A stretch of DNA of 37,556 nucleotides, taken from the NCBI GenBank assembly GCA_035997545.1, contig DASYIL010000174.1:1-37556 (forward strand), given 5' to 3'. The DNA is from GCA-003244245 sp035997545 (GTDB taxonomy: Bacteria; Actinomycetota; Actinomycetes; Mycobacteriales; Pseudonocardiaceae). The position numbers and the translations under genes were made by a program. The notes below the pieces were generated by a model. It ran no database searches. It had not been told where the DNA came from and saw only the letters and a program-made list of their open reading frames with translations. Shown one piece after another: positions 31,409 to 37,556 of the stretch (the first letter of the stretch is position 1; each line of letters begins with the position of its first letter).

Positions 31409-33079
31409 ATGAACAGTAGTACTGTGCGGACTCCGGCCGTTCCCGGTGTCCTGGACGATCCGCTGCGCAACCATGGCGTGGCGTTCACGCAGCCGGAACG
31501 AGATGCCCTCGGGCTGACCGGGCGCTTGCCGTCTGGGGTATTGACTTTGGATCAGCAGGCCCAGCGGGCCTACCAGCAGCTGCAGGCGCAGGGCAGCGAC
31601 CTGGCCAAGAACGTCTACCTGGAGCAGCTGCACGACCGCAACGAGACCCTGTATTTCCGGGTGCTGTCGGATCACCTGGCCGAGCTGCTGCCGGTGGTGT
31701 ACGACCCGACGGTCGGCGAGGCGATCGAGAAGTACTCCCACGAGTACCGCCGTCCGCGGGGCATCTTCTTGTCGATCGACCGGCCGGACGATATCGAGAA
31801 GGCCTTCGCCACGCTCGAGCTGGGGCCCGGCGATGTGGACCTGATCGTGTGCAGCGACGCCGAGGAAATTCTCGGGATCGGCGATTGGGGCGTGGGCGGG
31901 ATCCAGATCGCGGTGGGCAAGCTTGCGGTGTACACCGCGGCCGCCGGCATCGACCCGCGCCGGGTCGTGGCCGTGTCCCTGGACGTGGGTACCGACCGCA
32001 AGTCGCTGCTGGAGGACCCGCTGTACCTGGGCAACCGGCACCCCCGGATCCGCGGCGCAGACTATGACGCGTTCATCGAGAAGTACCTGCAGACCGCGTC
32101 GTCGATGTTCCCGGGCGCGCTGCTGCACTTTGAGGACTTCGGCCCCAGCAACGCCCGGCGGATCCTGATCAAGTACGGGAACTCTTACCGGATCTTCAAC
32201 GACGACATGCAGGGCACCGGCGCGATCACCCTGGCCGCGGTGCTGTCAGCGGTCAAGGTGAGCGGCGTGCCAATGCGGGACCAGAAGCTCGTGGTCTTCG
32301 GCGCCGGCACCGCCGGGGTGGGCATCGCCGACCAGCTCCGCGACGCCATGGTCCGTGACGGAACGGCCCCCGACCAGGCCACCGCCCAGGTGTGGCTGAT
32401 CGACAAGCAGGGGCTGCTCACCAGCGACATGACTGATTTGCGGGATTTTCAGCAGCCGTATGCCCGCAGCCCGGCCGAGGTTACCGGCTGGGCCGCTGAT
32501 GGCGCCGCCATCTCGCTGCTGGACACCATCCGCCAGGTCAAGCCGACGATCCTGCTGGGCACCTCCACCGTGCACGGGGCGTTCACCCGGGAGGTCGTCG
32601 AGGCCATGGCCGCGGGGACCGACCGGCCGATCATCTTCCCGATTTCCAACCCGACCTCCCAGACCGAGGCCATGCCCGCCGACGTCGTTGCCTGGTCCAA
32701 GGGCCGCGCCCTGGTCGCGGTCGGCATCCCGGTTCCGCCGGTCGATTTCGGCGGCGTGACATATCAGATCGGGCAGGCCAACAACGCGCTGTTGTACCCC
32801 GGGCTGGGCCTGGGCACGATCGTCTCCGGCGCGTCCAAGGTAACCCCGGGCATGCTGCTCGCCGCTGCCCAGGCCGTCGCGGGCCAGGTCGACGTCAACA
32901 CGCCGGGCGCCTCCCTGCTGCCGGCGGTGGAGAACCTGCGGGAGTCGTCGGCGATCACGGCGGCTGCGGTGGTGAACGCCGCGGTCGCCGATGGCGTCGC
33001 CAGCAACAAGCCCGCCGACCCCGCCACGGCGGTCCGTAACGCCATGTGGCAGCCCGCCTACCAGAACGGAGCGGCGTGA
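31409..33079 (+). CDS. NAD-type malic enzyme
   Basis: A 556-residue malic enzyme of the long (MaeA-like) class: NAD(P) + malate to pyruvate + CO2 + NAD(P)H. Landmarks are LYFRVLSDHLAELLPVVYDPTVGEAIEKYS, SDAEEILGIGDWGVGGIQIAVGK, LHFEDFGPSNARRIL, FNDDMQGTGAITLAA with the metal-binding residues, VVFGAGTAGVGIAD for the dinucleotide, and FPISNPTSQTEAMP. AAAAGGAG is a good ribosome site before the ATG. Its stop overlaps the fumarase start by one base (TGATG). The product pyruvate is the substrate type of the upstream decarboxylase. Confidence 0.95.
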   Translation: MNSSTVRTPAVPGVLDDPLRNHGVAFTQPERDALGLTGRLPSGVLTLDQQAQRAYQQLQAQGSDLAKNVYLEQLHDRNETLYFRVLSDHLAELLPVVYDPTVGEAIEKYSHEYRRPRGIFLSIDRPDDIEKAFATLELGPGDVDLIVCSDAEEILGIGDWGVGGIQIAVGKLAVYTAAAGIDPRRVVAVSLDVGTDRKSLLEDPLYLGNRHPRIRGADYDAFIEKYLQTASSMFPGALLHFEDFGPSNARRILIKYGNSYRIFNDDMQGTGAITLAAVLSAVKVSGVPMRDQKLVVFGAGTAGVGIADQLRDAMVRDGTAPDQATAQVWLIDKQGLLTSDMTDLRDFQQPYARSPAEVTGWAADGAAISLLDTIRQVKPTILLGTSTVHGAFTREVVEAMAAGTDRPIIFPISNPTSQTEAMPADVVAWSKGRALVAVGIPVPPVDFGGVTYQIGQANNALLYPGLGLGTIVSGASKVTPGMLLAAAQAVAGQVDVNTPGASLLPAVENLRESSAITAAAVVNAAVADGVASNKPADPATAVRNAMWQPAYQNGAA

Positions 33080-34554
33080 TGATCCCGCAGTGCCCCAGCT
33101 CGTCGCCGGCCGCCGCGGCCGGGAACAGCCCACCAGTGACCCTCGACCTGCCCATCGGCCTGACCGCAACCGGTACCCGGCAGGAGACCGACTCCATGGG
33201 CGCCATCGACGTCCCCGCCGACCGGTACTGGGGCGCCCAGACCCAGCGATCCCTGATCCACTTCTCGATCGGCGACGACCGGATGCCCAAGGCGGTCTAC
33301 CACGCCTACGGCTACGTCAAGAAGGCTGCCGCGATCGTCAACGGCCACGCGGGCCGGCTTCCGGGCTGGAAAGCCAGTCTCATCGAGCGGGTCAGCGACG
33401 AGGTGATCGCCGGCAAGCTGGACGAGAACTTCCCGCTGTATGTGTGGCAGACCGGGTCCGGCACCCAGTCCAACATGAACATCAACGAGGTGATCAGCAA
33501 CCGCGCTATCCAGCTGACCGGCGGGCGGCTGGGCAGCAAAACCCCCATCCATCCCAACGATCACGTCAACATGGGCCAGTCATCCAACGACACCTTCCCC
33601 ACCGCCATGCACATCGCCGCGATCCAGGCCATCCACCAGCGCCTGCTGCCCAGCGTCCAGGCATTGCACCAGGCGATCGGGGCCAAAGCCCGAGAGTGGC
33701 GGGACGTGGTCAAGATCGGACGTACCCACCTGGAAGACGCCGTGCCGCTCACCGTGGGGCAGGAATGGTCCGGTTACGCCCACCAGCTCGCCCAGGCCAT
33801 TGACCGGGTCACCGCCTCGGCGGAGGGTCTGTATGAGCTGGCCGCCGGCGGAACCGCAGTCGGCACCGGCCTCAACGCGCCGCCTGGCTTCGGCGAGCAG
33901 GTCGCCGCCGAGATCTCCACCGCAACCGGTTACCCATTCACCACCGCGGCGAACAAGTTCGCCGCGCAGGGCAGCCTGGACGCCATGGTCGGCGCGTCAG
34001 CGGGCCTGCGGGCCCTGGCCGTATGTCTCATGAAGATCGCCAATGACATCCGGTGGCTGGCGTCCGGACCCCGGTGCGGTATCAGTGAGCTGATCCTCCC
34101 GGCCAACGAGCCCGGCTCCTCGATCATGCCCGGCAAGGTCAACCCGACCCAGTGCGAGGCCATGGTGATGGTCTGCATCCAGGTGCTCTCAGACGACAGC
34201 GCCATCGCCTTCGCCGGCTCACAAGGCAACTTCGAGCTCAACGCGATGCGCCCGGTCGTCATCAACGACTTCCTGCACGCGGCCACCATCCTGGCCGACG
34301 CTTGCACCAAGCTGCGCCAATACTGCATCGAGGGCACCGAACTCAACCGCCGGCAGATCGACAGTTACGTCAATCGGTCACTGATGCTAATCACCGCGCT
34401 GTCCCCGGTGATCGGCTATGACAAAGCCTCGATGATCGCGCACAAGGCCAACGACGAGGGCACCACGCTCCGGGAGGCAGCGCTGGCGTCGGGATATATC
34501 GATGCCGCCGACTTCGACCGCATCGTCGACCCGTCGACGATGGTCGGCCGGTGA
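33079..34554 (+). CDS. fumC: Class II fumarate hydratase
   Basis: A 491-residue fumarase of the aspartase/fumarase superfamily, interconverting fumarate and L-malate. The core starts TRQETDSMGAIDVPADRYWGAQTQRS. The catalytic His region is IGRTHLEDAVPLTVGQE, and the superfamily signature is GSSIMPGKVNPTQCEA; NMNINEVISNRA and SSNDTFPTAMH are also conserved. The first 35 residues are a Pro/Ala-rich extension. ATG at 33079 is coupled to the malic enzyme stop, so malate formed here can go straight to malic enzyme. Another fumarase may exist elsewhere in the genome. Confidence 0.95.
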   Translation: MIPQCPSSSPAAAAGNSPPVTLDLPIGLTATGTRQETDSMGAIDVPADRYWGAQTQRSLIHFSIGDDRMPKAVYHAYGYVKKAAAIVNGHAGRLPGWKASLIERVSDEVIAGKLDENFPLYVWQTGSGTQSNMNINEVISNRAIQLTGGRLGSKTPIHPNDHVNMGQSSNDTFPTAMHIAAIQAIHQRLLPSVQALHQAIGAKAREWRDVVKIGRTHLEDAVPLTVGQEWSGYAHQLAQAIDRVTASAEGLYELAAGGTAVGTGLNAPPGFGEQVAAEISTATGYPFTTAANKFAAQGSLDAMVGASAGLRALAVCLMKIANDIRWLASGPRCGISELILPANEPGSSIMPGKVNPTQCEAMVMVCIQVLSDDSAIAFAGSQGNFELNAMRPVVINDFLHAATILADACTKLRQYCIEGTELNRRQIDSYVNRSLMLITALSPVIGYDKASMIAHKANDEGTTLREAALASGYIDAADFDRIVDPSTMVGR

Positions 34555-34722
34555 ATGAGATGAGACGATGCCGATCCGCTGGTAGCGCGCAGCGGTTCCT
34601 CTCCGCGTTCAGAGGGATACCGCACTTTCGGCCTCGCCGCCAACGACTCAGCGCCGATGCCTACCGTCGAGAAATGACCACACGCTTTATCACCTGGAAC
34701 GAGGTAGTCGACCTGTAACTGG

Positions 34723-34900
34723 TCAGGTCCTCAAGATCGCGTCACGCGATATCAGGCGGTTATGGGCAGGCGAGGACGAGCAAGTACGGCGATCGGCGAG
34801 TGCGGTGATAGCTGCGAAGAAGTGGATGCCGTGTTTGGCGGCGGTGGCGAGGTAGCTGCGGATGGCGCAGAACCGGCCGTACTCCCACCGGCGCACTCTT
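34723..34900 (-). pseudogene. IS66-family transposase C-terminal remnant
   Basis: The minus strand reads RFCAIRSYLATAAKHGIHFFAAITALADRR, the conserved end of IS66-type transposases (RFxAIRSYLsTaxKHGxxxxxALxxL). Only about 60 codons remain; the catalytic DDE region and terminal repeats are missing. The flanking 34555-34722 between fumC and this fragment shows no gene. Confidence 0.7.
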
Positions 34901-34906
34901 GTCCGA

Positions 34907-35253
34907 ATGCGGGACCTGCAAGGTGGCTGCTTCACACCGCAGGGTCACCTCATCCTGTCTTCGAGTTACCCGAACTGCCTGTTCTGCTGCAGCGCACTTA
35001 ACGGCTTCCTGTATGGCATACCCGGCATCGAGGTGAACTCGACCGCGCTCATCGACACCCAGGAGGTAGAGAGGGTGTGTGTGCGGACCGGAATCCGCTT
35101 CCGTTGCGACGACACCGAGGGCGCCTACCTCCCAGCCGAGGTACACGTGATCTTGGCAACCGAACTGTCGCGCACGACATGGTCTGGTTCAAGCACTACG
35201 CGGTATCGGCGCCCGAGCACCTGACGACACCAGATGGCAAGCCGGGACGGTGA
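34907..35253 (+). pseudogene. Frameshifted secreted-type/beta-structure protein fragment
   Basis: The first frame reads MRDLQGGCFTPQGHLILSSSYP and then SALNGFLYGI, EVNSTALIDTQEVERVCV and PAEVHVILAT. The continuation lies in the +1 frame from about 35165-35180 as HDMVWFKHYAVSAPEHL, ending at TGA 35251-35253. The pattern (QGGCFsPNGHLYL..., SALNGxxLG, QExEGvcV, VHVxLLdN..., xxFFKHyxVxxPehl) is found in uncharacterised actinobacterial proteins. The N-terminal part is missing as well. A clear broken gene of unknown function. Confidence 0.6.
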
Positions 35254-35259
35254 CACTAC

Positions 35260-35600
35260 CAGCGGTTCGCACTCTGACCAGAGCATCAGTTGGGCGTGCA
35301 GGTTGGCATAAGAGTCCGACCCGATCACTGCGATGTCGCCACTTCGAAACTCCGCGGCGAGGTGGACGAACACGCACACCTCGAAGTGCCGGCGCCGCAA
35401 CCGTCCCGGCCGGCGCCGATCCCGCAGCATGCTCTGCCACATCTCGCCGGCGAACGACAGGCCCACCCGCTGGCCGTCGTGATGGTCGGGGATGTACTCG
35501 CCAACGCAGTGCCGGTTGGTACGCACGAACTCCACGGCGTCGACCACCCTGTGGTCGGTGCTGGTGGCCTCCAGCTCAATCACGGGGATGAGCGGGATAC
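35260..35600 (-). pseudogene. Tn3-family transposase fragment
   Basis: The minus strand carries VVDAVEFVRTNRHCVGEYIP, LSFAGEMWQSMLRDR, RRRHFEVCVFVHLAAEFRSGDIAVIGSDSYANLHAQLMLWSECEPLV, the middle part of Tn3-type transposases (RRhFExcvFxxLaxelRsGDiaVxGSdsYAnxxxQL). Upstream is a TGA, downstream similarity stops after EPLV where the neighbouring pseudogene begins on the other strand. The DDE catalytic part and inverted repeats are absent. Confidence 0.72.
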
Positions 35601-35622
35601 GGCTAGGTGGTCAGTTGCTATC

Positions 35623-35669
35623 CGGCATCGGGGGGTGCCGGGCGACGTGCGTGGCACCCCCGGATGCGG
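35623..35669 (-). terminator. Hairpin downstream of Hsp20 gene
   Basis: GGGGGTGCC and GGCACCCCC form a nine-base-pair GC stem around a 13-nt loop; flanking CATC/GATG extends it with a mismatch. It lies 42 bp past the Hsp20 stop on the minus strand. No U-run follows, as is common in actinobacteria. Confidence 0.55.
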
Positions 35670-35710
35670 TAGGGGGACTGCTTCGCTGGCCTGCTGTGCC
35701 GGGTGCAGGA

Positions 35711-36142
35711 TCAGGCGTTGATCACCTTGGGTGCGTTGCCCCCGGTAATCTCGATCTTGCGGGGTTTGGCTTTCTCGGCGATGGGTAGGCGCAGGGTCAG
35801 CACCCCGGCGTCGTAGTGCGCCTCGATGCGGTCGGCGTCGAGGGTGTCGCCCAGGAACAGCTGCCGAGAGAATACTCCGCGGGGCCGCTCGGCGACCTGC
35901 AGCTCGACGTCCTCCCCGTAGGTGGGGGAGCGTTCGGCTTTGATGGTGAGGACGTTGCGTTCGACGTCGAGGCCGATGGAGGACGGGTCCACTCCGGGCA
36001 GGTCGAACTGCACGACGAACTGCTCGCCGTGGCGGTAGGCGTCCATGGGCATCACCGCCGGGCGTGAGGTGGTGCCGTTGGTGCCGAATAGTTGTTGGGC
36101 CATGCGGTCAAGCTCCCTGAACGGGTCGGTACGCATCAGCAT
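35711..36142 (-). CDS. Small heat-shock protein, Hsp20/alpha-crystallin family
   Basis: A 143-residue Hsp20 chaperone with the alpha-crystallin domain (YRHGEQFVVQFDLPGVDPSSIGLDVERNVLTIKAER, FSRQLFLGDTLDADRIEAHYDAGVLTLRLPIAEKAKPRKIEI), including the GVLTLxlP motif. It holds unfolding proteins for refolding during heat stress. ATG at 36142 is chosen: AAGGAGAG lies ten bases upstream. No HAIR or CIRCE element was seen upstream; CGCTAGCG at about 36191-36198 is a short palindrome of unknown role. Confidence 0.93.
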   Translation of the reverse strand: MLMRTDPFRELDRMAQQLFGTNGTTSRPAVMPMDAYRHGEQFVVQFDLPGVDPSSIGLDVERNVLTIKAERSPTYGEDVELQVAERPRGVFSRQLFLGDTLDADRIEAHYDAGVLTLRLPIAEKAKPRKIEITGGNAPKVINA

Positions 36143-36781
36143 CGTGGGTTCTCTCCTTCGGGGCGTCGGCACGACGCGACAGGTACGAACCGCTAGCGCG
36201 GTACAACTACGGTACCGACAACATGCACAGTCGTAAAGTTCTTACCTTAGATAGATAATTCTTGATAGTAGGCCGCTCCAGGTGCGGCGGCGACGAGGGG
36301 GGACACGCCGGTTGCCAGGCACAACGGTCCAGCACCCATGGTCACGTGGGGTAGCACTGCTCCGGCGTGCACGTCGAGTGGCCTAGTGAGGGGTGACGCT
36401 GCGTCGCAGGACGGGTGCCTGCCCTGTTCGCCTGGGACGGATTGCGGGTTCCGCTGGCCTGCTCGCTCGACGCCCCAGCGCTGCCTGCGCCGCGGCTTGG
36501 TACCGGCTTGATCGTGCGGTCGCGGCCGGCCAGTCAGCATCCACCACCCGACGAAAATCCCCCGAGGCAAGTGGGTAGACAACATGCGTTGCACACTCTA
36601 CTGTCTGCGGTGTATGCAGTAGGAGGTTGTTCCTTCGTGAGGAGGTGATAGCCGCGGACTGTGACACCGGTGGCGATGGTGCGTTGCTCTCCCGTATCGC
36701 GATCACCAGGCTCGGGATCTCCCGAACCCAGCGGCGATAGCCAAAGAGCTACCGCTGCCCATGGAGAGCCCACCCCGCTGA
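36143..36781. other. Intergenic stretch without a supported gene
   Basis: No reading frame here has family features. It holds the Hsp20 promoter region with an unusually AT-rich segment (36225-36265), then GC-rich sequence. AGGAGGTGATAG around 36640 looks like a ribosome site but no plausible gene follows it. Confidence 0.6.
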
Positions 36782-36830
36782 GGGGCCCTGACAGCCGTTG
36801 TTTCGACGCGGCTGTCAGGGCCCCGTTTAT
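36782..36830 (+). terminator. Strong intrinsic terminator hairpin
   Basis: GGGGCCCTGACAGCCG (36782-36797) and its exact reverse complement (36809-36824) form a perfect 16-bp stem with an 11-nt loop, followed by GTTTAT, a classic rho-independent shape for plus-strand transcripts. No complete plus-strand gene precedes it, so the gene it once served is not evident. Confidence 0.8.
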
Positions 36831-36895
36831 CAGGTGACACGACCCAGGGCGGCGTCACGGACAAGCTCGACGATGTTGACTACCCGGCCTACACC

Positions 36896-37377
36896 ATGGG
36901 CACAACCGCGGAGCTGCTCGGTGTGCAACCCGTCTTTCTGTACAGTCTGAATGCCGCTGGGCTGCTGAGTCCGGGTCGCTCCGCGGGCGGCAACGCCGCT
37001 ATAGCGGGGCCGATCTCACACTGGCGATGCGGGTCCGCGCACTGCTCGATCAGAACCTGCCCCTGGCTGCCGCGACCCGCATCGTCAGCCTCGAACACCA
37101 ACTCGCGGCCGCACACCGGCGCATCACCCACCTCGAACAGCCCACCGGCCAGCGCAGCGGGGACGCGAGCGACCCCGGCGCTGACATCCCTGACACCTCA
37201 GCGCCGGATCCAGCCCGTGTGCTCCCACCGCGCCTGTGTTCGGCGAACTCGATCAGCCGTGGGGTCGGTTCTGGACAGACCGGCCACGGCAGGAGACGAG
37301 TAGCCCGTGCCCCGGCTCCAAGGAGTCGGGAGATGGTCGTGGCTCGCGGGCTTGACAGCACCGGCGGTGGATGTTGA
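36896..37377 (+). pseudogene. MerR/HspR-like transcriptional regulator, frameshifted
   Basis: The first frame reads YTMGTTAELLGVQPVFLYSLNAAGLLSPGRSAGG, a MerR-type winged helix-turn-helix; the continuation RYSGADLTLAMRVRALLDQNLPLAAATRIVSLEHQLAAAHRRI is in the next frame, from about 36985. Together they make the standard MerR/HspR domain with its linker helix and coiled coil. The frameshift in the GGGCGG-rich wing would disable it, unless it is a base error. In-frame sequence upstream (DKLDDVDYPAY) is conserved in homologs but has no start codon. The tail past residue 95 is low complexity. It lies close to an Hsp20 gene, which such regulators often control. Confidence 0.7.
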
Positions 37378-37556
37378 AAAATGCGCCGACAACAACAGTG
37401 ATGACGCTCGCCGAAATTCCGCAGTGTTGCTCAGCGAAATTCCCTGCCTCGGGGATGTGGGGGATGTTAGGTCCTTGACATTGGTGGTGTCATCTGTTTC
37501 GGGGTTCTCGGCGTGTCGGGCGACGGCAGCGGCCTGTGCCCGGGCGTGTTCGGCGA
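37378..37556 (-). other. Unassigned edge sequence, open minus frame
   Basis: One minus frame stays open from the right edge (AEHARAQAAAVARHAEN...) to 37198, antisense to the MerR tail. It has alanine-rich helical character near the edge but no recognisable domain. CGAAATTCC occurs twice, 25 bp apart. Whether it is the 3' end of a gene outside the window cannot be decided. Confidence 0.25.

Noticed and set aside
35125..35259. C-terminal part of the minus frame carrying the Tn3 fragment
   Set aside because: Similarity to Tn3 transposase stops after EPLV; beyond it the frame is antisense to the plus-strand pseudogene.
1..37556. tRNA, rRNA and CRISPR arrays
   Set aside because: No cloverleaf-like sequence with CCA-end context, no rRNA signature and no regularly spaced direct repeats were found by reading; a tRNAscan/CRISPR search was not possible here.

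Overview
The window is high-GC actinobacterial chromosome. GTG starts are frequent, genes are tightly packed with ATGA/TGATG overlaps, and the content fits a Pseudonocardiaceae-like soil actinomycete: GTP-type PEP carboxykinase, a MacS-type sensor kinase, a DUF1707 protein, DUF6457, a SARP/NB-ARC regulator, and a STAS plus HATPase regulator. This placement is inferred from gene content alone. No rRNA, tRNA or CRISPR array was seen.

Layout. 1-2507: the 5' part of a divergent serine hydrolase gene, a class V aminotransferase and a convergent aldo/keto reductase, with a perfect 46-bp palindrome between the last two. 2829-7193: a compact acyl-assembly cluster (ACP, adenylate-forming ligase, ketosynthase, catalytically defective ketosynthase/chain-length-factor-like protein, second ACP) that stops abruptly in a ketoreductase start fragment. 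It resembles a truncated highly reducing type II PKS or aryl-polyene-type locus. 7674-12229: a large SARP/NB-ARC/TPR regulator, an ECF-like sigma factor, decayed gene fragments and a 54-aa membrane protein. 12300-19912 (minus strand): SSS symporter with its DUF3311 partner, a second copy of the palindrome, pckG, the TldE/TldD pair and a VapBC-type toxin-antitoxin pair. 20262-27870: DUF6457, trmB, NYN protein plus amidohydrolase, BRCT-like protein, a DnaN-type sliding clamp, a STAS/HATPase fusion, a DUF1707 protein, then the MacRS-like two-component system continuing to 29012.

29013-34554: a thiamine-diphosphate 2-keto acid decarboxylase, NAD-type malic enzyme and class II fumarase in one direction. 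Together they could carry fumarate to malate to pyruvate to acetaldehyde. 34555-35600 is a graveyard of fragments: IS66 transposase C-terminus, a frameshifted secreted-type protein and a Tn3-family transposase fragment. 35711-37556 has an Hsp20 gene, strong terminator hairpins, a frameshifted MerR/HspR-like regulator and unassigned sequence to the right edge.

The items most worth a second look are the truncated acyl-assembly cluster beside a SARP regulator and sigma factor, the identical palindrome that supplies the stop codon of two unrelated genes, the decarboxylase/malic enzyme/fumarase module, and three in-gene or gene-bridging tandem duplications (TldE, DnaN, STAS/HATPase).
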